A DNA stretch of 64,000 nt from a bacterium (lineage in GTDB: Bacteria; Zhuqueibacterota; Zhuqueibacteria; Residuimicrobiales; Residuimicrobiaceae), in assembly GCA_029565685.1 (NCBI GenBank), contig JAKQNR010000006.1:1-64000 (forward strand), read 5' to 3'. Of the stretch, positions 15,938 through 25,194 are shown in pieces. The notes under the pieces are model-generated. The model was not told the origin of the DNA. It was given only the letters and a program-made list of their open reading frames with translations, and searched no databases. A program made the position numbers and the translations under genes. Numbering within the stretch: the stretch's first letter is position 1; each line of letters starts with the position of its first letter.

Positions 15938-18336
15938 AATTCCACCTGCAATCCGAGGAAGATATTGCGTTCCGCAGCAGGGAAAAAGGCGTCCCCCTCT
16001 CCATGAGCCACATAGAGTTTGTTCAGCACATTGTTCACCTGCAGCTGCAATTCGACCGCCTCCACTCCGGCGGCCACCGGCACTCTCCAGCGGCCGGAAA
16101 AATCCAACAAACCAAAAGCCGGAACCTGTTCTTGCGGATTTTCTAAATTGCTGGTGTAAAAGGCGCCCACATAACGGCCGGCCACGGACAGGCTGAACCG
16201 TTGTGCGCGATAGCTCAATCGAGCGTTGGCCAGCACATCAGGAAAACCGGCGATGTGTTTGCCATCCAGCACCTCCACTCCTGTCCAGGTATACTGGCGA
16301 TGCCGCACCAGCTTGTTTTGGCTGAGCGTGCTGTTGGCGGAGAGCTCCCAGCCGGGCGCCGGCCGCCACACTCCTGCCAGTTCGACGCCGCGATGCAGCG
16401 TCCTTTCCGCATTGCCGGTGACCGGCTGACCAAAACGATCCAGCCTTCCGCTCTTGACGATTTCGTTGAGGAAAATCATATAGTAGGCGTTGACCGTGAG
16501 ATGCAGGTTCGGCCGCTGCAGGCTGGCGCCGGCCTCCCAGTCGAACATGGTCTCCTCCTTGACCAGCGGATCCTTCACATTATAGCTGCTGTCCGCGGCC
16601 AACGCGAACTGCGGCGTAACCGGCCCCCAACTCGCCGGGGTGCTCGCCTCCGCGGCATCATAGAGATTTTTCAACCGCGGTTCACGGGAGGTGCGGGCAA
16701 AGGTAGCGTACACTTTAACGTCAGGCTGTAAAAAATAACTCAGGCCGAGCTTGGGATTGAAAAAAAGATACGGCTTGGTGAAATCAGTGTGCAAATATTT
16801 TTCGTCGTACAAACGATAGCTCTGGTGGATCAAAACCGCATCCGCCAGGCAGGTCAACCGATCGGCGGCACGGTACACTTGATTGACGAACAAGGAGGCG
16901 ATGTTCTTTGCTCCGCGATATTCATAATAGCGGTAATCCGGAGTGACGCCTGCCGGCAGCGCCGTGCCCCATTTCAATGAACCGTAGTGCAGAGAGCGGT
17001 GCCGGCGCCATTCTGCACCCACGGTCAACACACCGTGATCACTGTGCAGGGATGCCCGGGGCAGCCAGCCGGCCTGACGATTTCTGACATAGGCATGAAT
17101 CAGAGCGTCGGGGATGTAAAGAGCCTCGGGATCTCCGGCAACGGCGAAACCGTTCTCCGCAGTGATGCGATAATAGCTGTAAGGCGCCCAGGAACCATCG
17201 TAATCATAAAATCCCTCGCCGGTGACATAGAACAGCGTATTTTGGAATTTCCATCGGCCGGTTTGCCATTCGTTGATGATCTCGTAATGGGGCTGGGAAA
17301 AATTCTCTATCTCCTCTTTGCGCTGGATCGGATTGCGCTTGCGCAATTTTTTATCCGCCGCTTCCGCGCGCGATATGCCGTAATAGGCCAGATGATCGGA
17401 GACCGGTCCGCCGTACAGATTGATCTGGGTGGTCATTCCTTTGTCGAACCGGGCGACGCCGAGAAAATAACTGTTGAAATCGACCCAAGAGTTGTCGCGA
17501 TAGCCGTCGCTGGTGATTTTGCCGAGCCGGGCATAGAGGGCGTAGCGATTGTCCATCAGTCCGGAGCTGGCGGACAGAGAGTATTTGCGCGTGTTATAGC
17601 TGCCGGCGCCGCTGTAGATCGAGATGCCCCGGTTTTGAGTGAAATTCGAGCTGATCAGATTGACGGCGCCGCCGATGGCAGAAGCGGCGCCGAACAGACC
17701 GCCGGCGCCGCGCTGCACCTGAATGTTCTCCAGGTTGGCCGCCAGGTCGGGAAAATCCAGCCAGTATACCGAATGGTCCTCCGGGTCGTTCTGCGGCACG
17801 CCGTTGACCATGACCGCGATGCGCCGCTGGTCAAAACCGCGGATATTCAGATAAGTATAGCCGAGTCCGTTGCCGCCCTCTGAATAAAAAGTGGTGGAGG
17901 GCAATTCAGACAACAGCGCGGGAATATCCTGCACTGAATAGCGCTCCTGTATCTGCTGTTGCTGCAGGTTGGCATAGCCGGCGTCAAACGGCTGTTCGCG
18001 GGTACGGCTGGCCGTGACCAGCATGCTCTGCAGCGGCAGCACTGTGGGCTGCAACCGAAAGGTCACGCTCGGAGTAGGGTCGGCCGCCGGAACCGTTTGC
18101 GTTTGCGCGCGGTAGCCCAACAGCCGCGCTTCCAGCACCACTTCACTCTGCGGAAGGCGCAAGGTAAACCGACCGCGCTCATCCGCTGCAGCGCCTATTC
18201 GGCGGCCCGGCCTCATCACCGTAGCGCCGGGCAGAGCGAGGCCGGACTGCGCATCCAGCACCACGCCGGTGACGAGACGCTCCTGTGCCATCAGCCCGCC
18301 GGTCAGAGCGCACAGAATCAAAAAACGATGGATCAT
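15934..18336 (-). CDS. TonB-dependent outer-membrane receptor, probable thiamine transporter
   Basis: This outer-membrane beta-barrel receptor imports a scarce nutrient with energy from TonB. A signal peptide (about 1-17) precedes a carboxypeptidase-regulatory-like domain (about 20-95) and then the plug domain (about 105-225, with LLSELPSTTF, NIRGFDQRR, and RGAGGLFGAASAIGGAVN). The 22-strand barrel follows, and the protein ends in a hydrophobic strand (FLGLQVEL). The substrate is inferred from regulation: the leader holds a TPP riboswitch, and the coupled downstream gene is thiamine pyrophosphokinase. GGAGG precedes the ATG. No inner-membrane thiamine transporter is nearby. Confidence 0.9.
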   Translation of the reverse strand: MIHRFLILCALTGGLMAQERLVTGVVLDAQSGLALPGATVMRPGRRIGAAADERGRFTLRLPQSEVVLEARLLGYRAQTQTVPAADPTPSVTFRLQPTVLPLQSMLVTASRTREQPFDAGYANLQQQQIQERYSVQDIPALLSELPSTTFYSEGGNGLGYTYLNIRGFDQRRIAVMVNGVPQNDPEDHSVYWLDFPDLAANLENIQVQRGAGGLFGAASAIGGAVNLISSNFTQNRGISIYSGAGSYNTRKYSLSASSGLMDNRYALYARLGKITSDGYRDNSWVDFNSYFLGVARFDKGMTTQINLYGGPVSDHLAYYGISRAEAADKKLRKRNPIQRKEEIENFSQPHYEIINEWQTGRWKFQNTLFYVTGEGFYDYDGSWAPYSYYRITAENGFAVAGDPEALYIPDALIHAYVRNRQAGWLPRASLHSDHGVLTVGAEWRRHRSLHYGSLKWGTALPAGVTPDYRYYEYRGAKNIASLFVNQVYRAADRLTCLADAVLIHQSYRLYDEKYLHTDFTKPYLFFNPKLGLSYFLQPDVKVYATFARTSREPRLKNLYDAAEASTPASWGPVTPQFALAADSSYNVKDPLVKEETMFDWEAGASLQRPNLHLTVNAYYMIFLNEIVKSGRLDRFGQPVTGNAERTLHRGVELAGVWRPAPGWELSANSTLSQNKLVRHRQYTWTGVEVLDGKHIAGFPDVLANARLSYRAQRFSLSVAGRYVGAFYTSNLENPQEQVPAFGLLDFSGRWRVPVAAGVEAVELQLQVNNVLNKLYVAHGEGDAFFPAAERNIFLGLQVEL

Positions 18337-18383
18337 AAAGCCTCCTGGTTCACCCGGAGATCGAATAACAGGCGCAATGAAAT

Positions 18384-18420
18384 AAAAAAAGGCCGCTTCA
18401 CCTGAATGGGCAAAGCGGCC
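18384..18420 (-). terminator. Riboswitch-controlled intrinsic terminator (attenuator)
   Basis: On the minus strand GGCCGCTT (18413-18420) pairs with AAGCGGCC (18391-18398), followed by seven T. It lies between the TPP aptamer and the TonB receptor ATG, so ligand binding probably acts by transcription attenuation. Confidence 0.88.
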
Positions 18421-18448
18421 TGCAACTTTTTGTCGTATTGGGTCGGTC

Positions 18449-18560
18449 GTTTTCCTACGCTGGCATTACCCAGATCAGGTTCGTTTCGTCCCATGCAAAG
18501 GGACGCGTGGTAGGGTGTTATCTCAGCCTTGCCGGCGACCGGCAAAGCACCCCTAACGAG
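18449..18560 (-). ncRNA. TPP (THI-box) riboswitch
   Basis: The minus strand carries the conserved THI elements in order: GGGGTGC, GGCTGAGATAACACCC, then GAACCTGATCTGGGTAATGC and CAGCGTAGGAAAACG, closed by a P1 stem at both ends. A variable P3 stem lies between (CGTCCC/GGGACG). The aptamer senses thiamine diphosphate. The expression platform is the terminator at 18384-18420. Confidence 0.96.
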
Positions 18561-18830
18561 GGCGGTTTAAAGGAACAATTTTATAGAATAAATTAACCAA
18601 CAGAGTAATGGAAAGCAAGAGGATTTTTTCGCTATCCGCTCTGGGCGTCGAGATCCGCAAAAGAATGGATGACCCCGTTCATAGCCAAAAGCCAACAACG
18701 AAATGCTCGGAACGCAGGAAAAGATTTCATTCCCCCGGTGTTGCTTTGCGTTTTCTCCACGGTTAAATCAGGCACGCAGAATTCGGATGATCCTTCTTAA
18801 TGCCGCCTCCGGGGCCGCCGACAGCCGATT
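18561..18830 (+). other. Noncoding stretch upstream of the riboswitch
   Basis: No gene is seen. On the minus strand a TATAAA (18580-18585) lies about 20 bases before the aptamer and could be its -10 box, but no good -35 box is present. The remainder separates the thiamine operon from the end of the glycan locus; no clear terminator is visible after the last glycosyltransferase gene. Confidence 0.4.
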
Positions 18831-19910
18831 CTACACAAAAGACAGATACAACTCTTCGAACTCCATGACCTGTTTGCCCACGGAAAAATGATCTTCCACC
18901 CTCTTTCGCCCCGCAGCGCCCCAGGTTTCGGCACGGCCGGGATTCGCCAACAGAGCCTTCATGGCCTGAGCCAGGGCCTGAGAGTTCTTCTTTTCAACCA
19001 GCAGCCCGGTCTCCTCCGGCACCACCAATTCACCCGATCCCTCCACATCGGTGGCGATCACCGGCCTGCTGCGCGCCATGGCCTCCAGCAGAACATTGGG
19101 GAATCCCTCCCACAACGACGGCAGCACAAAGGCATCCCAATGCGCCAGCAGATCCGGCACGTCATCGCGCCGGCCTAAAAAGGTTACATAGGGTTCGATC
19201 TGCAGCTGCGCAACCTGCTGGCGCAGCTCCTCCAACTTGTCGCCGTCGCCTGCCAATTCCCATCGGGCGTGCGGATACTCCTTCACCACCTCAGGGATGG
19301 CCTCCAGCAAATAGCGGTGCCCTTTCTGATACACCAAGCGCGCGGCAGTGCCAAAGATAAACGGCGTGCGGTTGCGATGGGGCGGCGCAGGCGCAAATTT
19401 GCGCAGGTCGACGCCGTAATAGATGGTGCGAATCTTTTGCGGATCCTGCCCGCGATCCTTGATGATATATGGCCAGATGGAATTGGACACGGCCACCACC
19501 ATATCGAAACGGCCGCTGGTCAGCTGGTACATTTTTTTCTGATGCGCCCGCAGCTGACCGGTGATCGCCTCCCAGGAGATGAGGGCTTTGGGTTTATACA
19601 CAAAGGTCGACAAAGCGCCGATGATATCGGCGAAAAACAGCGTCGTCATCATAATGTCCGCCTGCAACGAACGCGCCAACCGACCCAGCTTGAACGGCAG
19701 GGTGTAGTCGAACCGGCGCGCCTTGGGTAAAAAATGCACCGGTACGCCGAGAGCGCGGAACCGCTCCTCCAGCGGGCCGCCGATGCCGACGCAGATGACC
19801 GAGATATTGAACAGGTTGCGGTTCAGCCGAGTGATGAGTTCCAGCAATTTGAGTTCCGCTCCGCCCACGCTGAATCCGTACACCACCTGAACCAGATTGA
19901 TGCGTTTCAT
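18831..19910 (-). CDS. Glycosyltransferase family 4 protein
   Basis: This is a cytoplasmic GT-B glycosyltransferase that moves a sugar from a nucleotide donor to a growing glycan. The N-terminal acceptor domain starts with GFSVGGAELKLLELI. The C-terminal domain has FIFGTAARLVYQKGHRYLLEA (about 188-208), VTFLGRRDDVPDLL and the family EGFPNVLLEAMA motif (about 277-288), where the EX7E glutamates hold the donor. It is the last gene of the minus-strand glycan locus, overlapping the preceding gene by four bases. Sugar specificity cannot be predicted. Confidence 0.88.
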   Translation of the reverse strand: MKRINLVQVVYGFSVGGAELKLLELITRLNRNLFNISVICVGIGGPLEERFRALGVPVHFLPKARRFDYTLPFKLGRLARSLQADIMMTTLFFADIIGALSTFVYKPKALISWEAITGQLRAHQKKMYQLTSGRFDMVVAVSNSIWPYIIKDRGQDPQKIRTIYYGVDLRKFAPAPPHRNRTPFIFGTAARLVYQKGHRYLLEAIPEVVKEYPHARWELAGDGDKLEELRQQVAQLQIEPYVTFLGRRDDVPDLLAHWDAFVLPSLWEGFPNVLLEAMARSRPVIATDVEGSGELVVPEETGLLVEKKNSQALAQAMKALLANPGRAETWGAAGRKRVEDHFSVGKQVMEFEELYLSFV

Positions 19911-21019
19911 GTTGCCTTCTGTTTTAAGTGCGTGACGCGATAGAACAACGCCTCATAGTCCCGAGTGACTTTGTCCCAGGAATAATGGCGATGCACGTGT
20001 TCCTTGACGCGACGGCGATAGTGCTGAACCACCTCCGGATGATCCAAAAGATGCTGTAATTGATCGACCAGGTTCTGCTCATCGCGGGTGTGAAAGTACA
20101 GGCCCGCGTCCTGCAGAACCTCGTGATGCTCCGGCACGTCATTCGCCAGCACGCAGTTGCCATACCCCATGCCCTCCAGCAACGCCGGATGCGTGCCGCC
20201 CACTTCCGTGGCCTGCACATACAGATAAGCGTGCGATTGCAGTTCACGATAGCCCTGACCGAACACATAGCCGGTGAAAAGGATGCGCGGATCGGTTGTG
20301 GATCTCAGCCTCCGGATATAGTCGCTGCTGTACGGCGCATCCCCCACCATCACCAACCGCAGATCCGTGCGCGTGCGTTCAAAGGCCTGCACCAGTCGGT
20401 GAGCGTTGTTCTCCGGCTCCATGCGGGACACATAGAGCACATAGCGATCCGGCTGCAGGCCGAACCGGTGCAGGATCTCCTGGCTTTCCACCGCGGTTTC
20501 CGGTGCGCCATAGGGAATAAAAGTGGAGGGTTTGTTGAATCGGGCCAAGTAATAGTTCTGTACGTCGCGGGCGTCGCTGACAATGGCCGTAGGCATAAAG
20601 GTCGCCAAAAACTCTGAGATGCGATAAAACGTTTTGCCCGCCCAGTTCCACTTTTGTCGTTTCCATTCCAGGCCGTCGACGTTCAGCACCGTGGGCTTGC
20701 CCATCAGACGAGGAAGAATCGCAAACAGGGCGTTGGCGCTGTTGCAGATAAACACCACATCATAACGGATGAAAAAGCTGTACAGCGTGCAAACGAGGGT
20801 GTGAATCACGGTGTCCAGATACTTATGGCTGATGGTCGGCAGTATTTTGAGGCGCACCCCTTTATAAACCGCTCCGTCATAATCGATCATATGGCTGCGA
20901 CCATAGACCGTAACCTCATGACCAAGCGCCGCTAACCGCGGCGCCATCTCTTCGATGAACGTTTCGAACCCGCCATAGTTCGCCGGTATGCCCCGAATGC
21001 CCATGATGGCGATTTTCAT
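19907..21019 (-). CDS. Glycosyltransferase family 4 protein with DUF1972-type N-terminus
   Basis: The N-terminus (MGIRGIPANYGGFETFIEE) is the signature of the DUF1972 acceptor domain found in rhamnosyltransferase-like GT4 enzymes. The C-terminal half has LYVSRMEPENNAHRLVQAF and the donor-site segment TEVGGTHPALLEGMGYG (about 275-291). The 370-residue length is typical. It probably transfers a deoxyhexose, but that rests only on family tendency. It lies five bases after the flippase gene and overlaps the next gene. Confidence 0.88.
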   Translation of the reverse strand: MKIAIMGIRGIPANYGGFETFIEEMAPRLAALGHEVTVYGRSHMIDYDGAVYKGVRLKILPTISHKYLDTVIHTLVCTLYSFFIRYDVVFICNSANALFAILPRLMGKPTVLNVDGLEWKRQKWNWAGKTFYRISEFLATFMPTAIVSDARDVQNYYLARFNKPSTFIPYGAPETAVESQEILHRFGLQPDRYVLYVSRMEPENNAHRLVQAFERTRTDLRLVMVGDAPYSSDYIRRLRSTTDPRILFTGYVFGQGYRELQSHAYLYVQATEVGGTHPALLEGMGYGNCVLANDVPEHHEVLQDAGLYFHTRDEQNLVDQLQHLLDHPEVVQHYRRRVKEHVHRHYSWDKVTRDYEALFYRVTHLKQKAT

Positions 21020-21024
21020 CAGAT

Positions 21025-22506
21025 CTAATCCCGTGCCTGTAATTTTTTACACCCAGGCGTTTTTTTCATCTCTAGAAACATTTTCAACAACGGCTCGACC
21101 TCGCGGCGCTGCAGCAGCCATAGCGCCGCCAAATAGATCGATGCGACCAGCGGCACTCCGGTTGCAAAGGCGGCCAACGCCCCCCAATGCAGCACCTGGG
21201 CGTTAAGTCCTTTGAAGCCCAATCCCACTGCCAGCATAAAAATGCCGGATACCGCCGCTGGTTTCAAAGCGATTAAAAAATCATAGTTGGTCAACTGCAC
21301 CTGCCGGTTGGTCAGCGTCTGAATAATGGGAAAAGTCAGCACATAGAGCGTGGTAAAGGCGGCGGACACGCCCACCAGGCCGTAGCGCGTGCCGAAATAG
21401 ATGACCGCTGCCAGCGGCGCCAGATAGACCACGTTCCACCAGAATTCGATCTCCGGACGGCCGACCGCTTTGAGCACCGAACCTTTGATAGTGCCGACCG
21501 ATTTCAACATGGCCATGGGCGTCAGCAGAATCAGCGGCCAAACCATATCCAGCCATTTGGCGCCGAGAAACAGTAGAATGAACTCTCGAGCGAACAAGCC
21601 CAAACCAATCAGCAGCGGAAAAGTGATGATGGAAATATAGGTGATCGCCGTACGAAAACCGCGGCGGAACGTCGGCAGATCCGATTGCACAGAGCTGAAG
21701 GCCGGAAACGCCACTTTGGTGACCACCGCCGACAGCTGCGTGACCGGCAGCTTGACTAGATTGAGCGCCAAGCTGTAGGCGCCCAGGGCCTGGTCGCCGA
21801 GATAGCGGCCCACCAGGGAGATATCGGCGTTGGTGTTCAACAGGATCGCTACATCATTGCCCAGCACTTTGGCGCTGAAGCCAAAAAGCTCGCGAAAGGT
21901 GCTCCAGCAGAAATAAAATTTCGGCCGCCAGGTGGAAAACCGCCACACCATGATCACCACAACCGTGTCGCGCATGAGCAGATTCAGCACCAGGCTCCAC
22001 ACTCCGGCGCCGGACAAAGCCAGCGCCACCGCCACAACGCCGCTCGCCGCCATGGAGGTCATTTCGATCAGGCTCAACCGCTTGAAATTCATCTCCCGAA
22101 CCAGCTGGGCTTTGTGCACGATTCCCAGACTGCCGATGATAAAGCCCAGCGCCTGTACGATGAAAACAGCCTGCGCCCGAGGCTGCCGGAAAAATTGGGC
22201 CAGCAGGCCGCTGCCCAGCAACGCAAGGACGAATAGAATCAAACCGAACGCCAAACTGCCCCAGAACAGCGTGCTCTTTTGATTTTCAGTGATCTCTTTG
22301 CGCTGCACCAGAGAGGTGCCCAGGCCGCTGTCGTTCACCAAGGAGATCGCCAGGGTCACCAGCATGGCCATACCGGCGATGCCGAAATCGCCCTTATCAA
22401 GGAGGCGCGCCAGGATGATGTTGACGATGAACAGCATCGAATGCATGCTCATCTTGGCGGCACCGGTCCACATCAACCCGCCGATCGTCTTGCTTCTTAA
22501 CGACAC
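21025..22506 (-). CDS. Polysaccharide flippase (Wzx-type, MOP superfamily)
   Basis: This membrane protein should move undecaprenyl-linked oligosaccharide units across the inner membrane. It is 493 residues long with about 12-14 hydrophobic segments. The start GGLMWTGAAKMS and the segment RLLDKGDFGIAGMAMLV are typical of the WzxC/lipopolysaccharide exporter branch. The frame begins with GTG and overlaps the end of the ArnT-like gene by ten bases. It is the only clear Wzx in the window and may also serve the larger locus at 39536-60711. Confidence 0.88.
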   Translation of the reverse strand: MSLRSKTIGGLMWTGAAKMSMHSMLFIVNIILARLLDKGDFGIAGMAMLVTLAISLVNDSGLGTSLVQRKEITENQKSTLFWGSLAFGLILFVLALLGSGLLAQFFRQPRAQAVFIVQALGFIIGSLGIVHKAQLVREMNFKRLSLIEMTSMAASGVVAVALALSGAGVWSLVLNLLMRDTVVVIMVWRFSTWRPKFYFCWSTFRELFGFSAKVLGNDVAILLNTNADISLVGRYLGDQALGAYSLALNLVKLPVTQLSAVVTKVAFPAFSSVQSDLPTFRRGFRTAITYISIITFPLLIGLGLFAREFILLFLGAKWLDMVWPLILLTPMAMLKSVGTIKGSVLKAVGRPEIEFWWNVVYLAPLAAVIYFGTRYGLVGVSAAFTTLYVLTFPIIQTLTNRQVQLTNYDFLIALKPAAVSGIFMLAVGLGFKGLNAQVLHWGALAAFATGVPLVASIYLAALWLLQRREVEPLLKMFLEMKKTPGCKKLQARD

Positions 22507-24368
22507 AGCGTCGGCCTTTGGGCTAAAGCTTTGGAACTCGGGGCGCTCGCCCGCATCAGACGATAGATCGTCACCGGCGCGTCGTCATTTTGCCAGGCGG
22601 CCAACCGTTCAAAGCGGGCTTCGAGTTCGCTGGCGATAATACGCCAATAGCGGTTGTATTTGCGCTGCGTGTGACTGTCCAGGATGATGAAATCCGGCGG
22701 CCGCTGCAGCAAGCTGTCGGCGAAATCAGAACGGAAACGACGCTGCATTTCCGTCGGATGGGCGATGTTCAGATAGGGTTGAAGTCCGGACTCAAACGCC
22801 CAGATGGAGGCGCCGGCCAGGATCGTAGATTCTTTGCTCTCGGGCTGCAGAATCTGACACACCTGCTTTAAAGCAGCAGGCGACCAAACGGCTTCAAAGC
22901 GCGGACCGAGCCGCGAACCGGAATAGCTGGCGGTCAGCCAAAACGCCAACAAGCCGGCTGCCGCACTGATCAAACGGGGCTGATCAGGGGCCAGAATGGG
23001 CAGGGCAAGACAAAATGCTGCAAAAGCGATCAGAATCTGCCAAAACTTGCCCATGGATACAACCGCAGGCAGCGCGAACAGCAGCAATCCTAACGCTGCG
23101 ACCGCCAGCCAATTTTTCCACAGCCGATTGTGAAGCACAAAGACCAAGGGCAGGAGGCCGATCCAATAATTCAGCGCCACCGGGAAATCCATCCATCGCG
23201 CCGCCCTGGAAACGAGCATGATCAGAAAGAATAGAACAGCGCCGGCCGGGAACCAAATGTGCAGCGAGCCTTTTTCCATTCTGGTGACCATTCCCAACAA
23301 AGAAACCGTCACCAGCAGAACCGGGGTCAAGATCTCGAGAAAATATTGGCTGAAAAATCCCCGTTGCACGGATTGAAAAATATACATCGCCCATACGACC
23401 GCCATCCAGATGAAGAGATAGCCAAAACGCGAATGACGGCACAGGGAGATCAGCGTCCGGCGATAGTGAAACAGGCTCCAGAACAACACCACGATGACGA
23501 AAAAAGAAAGCAGCAGGCTGGTCTGCCAGGCCTCCAGCGTGACCGCCGGGCTCTGATCCAGAATGCGAAAGCCGCTGCTGTCCGCGATCCGAGTGTCCGG
23601 AGGCGCCAGGCCGAGTACGTGCAGTCCCCGGGAAAAGAGCAGCTCCAGGGGATTCAAGGGGGACAGCAAAAGACGGCTGACGGACATCCAGCGGCTGTAC
23701 AACAAGCCCACGGCGCTGAAAACCACCATCGCTCCGACCGAATACACGGCAAACGCCGAAAGACGGAAAGAACGCGATTCAGACCGGTTGATGAGCAGAA
23801 AAAGAAAAACCGTAACCGGCAGATACAGCGTGGACTGCCGGGTGAAAAAAGCCATTCCAGCCACAACCCCGGCCCAGAACAACGGTGCGGTCAGCGTGTT
23901 GCTCTGCTTCATGCCGAGCAGAAACAAATAACTGCTGAGCACTGCCAGCAAAATAGCCAGTGGCTCGGTTTTCACCACCACGCCCCAAATGACAAAAAAG
24001 GGTAAAAGCGCATAGAGCGCAGCAGCCAGCAAACCCGCACGCTGGCTGACCAAATTCTTCATGAGTAGATAGAGCAGCCAAACCGTCGCCATATGGCAGA
24101 GTACGATGAACAGCCGTCCGACCCACAAGGTGACGCCGAACAGCTTGATAGCCAAAGCCAGGCTGGCGATGTAAAAGGGCTGTTTGGAGCCGAAATCCAC
24201 CAGAGGCACAAGCCCCTGCAGCATCAGCCGCGCATCCAAAAGATGAGCGCCCTCGTCCGGATTAATCCATCGCATGGGCAGCAGAGCCAAGCGCAACATC
24301 AGTCCGCTGACCAGAATCAGCGTCAGGCCGAACCAAGGATGGGTGATCAAATTACGCAGCCGATTCAT
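22497..24368 (-). CDS. ArnT/PMT-like membrane glycosyltransferase (GT39/GT83 type)
   Basis: This polytopic GT-C transferase probably uses a polyprenyl-phosphate sugar on the outer face of the inner membrane. It has about 11-12 membrane segments. The first periplasmic loop carries the acidic motif NPDEGAHLLDARL, with the DE pair typical of PMT and ArnT catalysis, and QPFY follows in the next helix. The last ~110 residues are soluble. The start at 24368 has GGAAGGA upstream; an ATG at 24383 lacks a ribosome site. The gene overlaps its neighbours on both sides. The GT2 genes upstream could make the lipid-linked donor. Confidence 0.85.
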   Translation of the reverse strand: MNRLRNLITHPWFGLTLILVSGLMLRLALLPMRWINPDEGAHLLDARLMLQGLVPLVDFGSKQPFYIASLALAIKLFGVTLWVGRLFIVLCHMATVWLLYLLMKNLVSQRAGLLAAALYALLPFFVIWGVVVKTEPLAILLAVLSSYLFLLGMKQSNTLTAPLFWAGVVAGMAFFTRQSTLYLPVTVFLFLLINRSESRSFRLSAFAVYSVGAMVVFSAVGLLYSRWMSVSRLLLSPLNPLELLFSRGLHVLGLAPPDTRIADSSGFRILDQSPAVTLEAWQTSLLLSFFVIVVLFWSLFHYRRTLISLCRHSRFGYLFIWMAVVWAMYIFQSVQRGFFSQYFLEILTPVLLVTVSLLGMVTRMEKGSLHIWFPAGAVLFFLIMLVSRAARWMDFPVALNYWIGLLPLVFVLHNRLWKNWLAVAALGLLLFALPAVVSMGKFWQILIAFAAFCLALPILAPDQPRLISAAAGLLAFWLTASYSGSRLGPRFEAVWSPAALKQVCQILQPESKESTILAGASIWAFESGLQPYLNIAHPTEMQRRFRSDFADSLLQRPPDFIILDSHTQRKYNRYWRIIASELEARFERLAAWQNDDAPVTIYRLMRASAPSSKALAQRPTLCR

Positions 24369-25194
24369 GGATTTCCTTCCCATCAGCCGTGGAGATCAGA
24401 CTAATTCCACGTTCATCGAGCAACTTGCGAATGTTCCTATCGCACAGCGCCTGCAGTTCAGCGAAGCGATCCAGGCGGGTGCGGACCGAGGGTTGCAAAG
24501 CGTTCGCTTCAGCCGGATGGCACATCACTTCGTTAAGGCCGTCCGGCAGACGTCGAAGGATCGACGCCAGGGCTGCTTTTTTGTCACATTGAAGCATCAG
24601 ATCGTATCCGAAAAACCGGCAGACAGGATGCGTCCTCTCTTTCAAGGGAGAACGGCGAATGCCGGCGCGACAGAGCCGTGCTGCAGCTTTAGCTTGCAGC
24701 GAGCTGCCGGTCTCCGCGCCGTTAAACCTTCGCAGAATCGGCAGACCGTTTTGCACAGCCAGTTCCGCCATCAGGCGGCCGACCATGGGCAGGCAGTGAA
24801 TGTGGTGGTGACTGTCTAAATGCGAGAGGGTCACTCCCGTAGACTGCACGCGCTGCAACTGCGCCTGCGCCTCGGCGGCCATGTCTTCGGCATTCACAGC
24901 GCCAAAGAGGGCTCGGCGTAAAAAAATCCATTTGGAATAAAAACAGCCGTGCTGGTCCACCAGGGAGGTCACCTCCGCAGCCGGCAGCACCGGGACACCC
25001 CAGGTCAGATTCAGATGCAGGCCGACGGACAATCGAGGATAGATTCGACTCAGCTGACAGGCTTGCTCCCAGGCGGCGCCGTTGGCCAAAAGAGAGGTTG
25101 AGGTCAGAATGCCTTCCCGGTGAGCCCTGATCACGCCCAGATTCACCTGCGGGCACAGGCCCCAGTCATCGCCGTTGACAATCAATCGTATCAT
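24352..25194 (-). CDS. ChbG/HpnK (YdjC) family carbohydrate deacetylase
   Basis: YdjC-type enzymes remove N-acetyl groups from sugars using a divalent metal. Motifs are VNGDDWG (about 6-12, catalytic and metal aspartates), VGLHLNLT (about 57-64) and LSHLDSHHHIHCLP (about 123-136), which supplies metal histidines. The 280-residue length is normal and no signal peptide is present. Inside a glycan locus it probably deacetylates an amino-sugar intermediate, as HpnK does for hopanoid sugars. It overlaps the following ArnT-like gene by 17 bases and the preceding GT4 gene by four. Confidence 0.88.
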   Translation of the reverse strand: MIRLIVNGDDWGLCPQVNLGVIRAHREGILTSTSLLANGAAWEQACQLSRIYPRLSVGLHLNLTWGVPVLPAAEVTSLVDQHGCFYSKWIFLRRALFGAVNAEDMAAEAQAQLQRVQSTGVTLSHLDSHHHIHCLPMVGRLMAELAVQNGLPILRRFNGAETGSSLQAKAAARLCRAGIRRSPLKERTHPVCRFFGYDLMLQCDKKAALASILRRLPDGLNEVMCHPAEANALQPSVRTRLDRFAELQALCDRNIRKLLDERGISLISTADGKEIHESAA

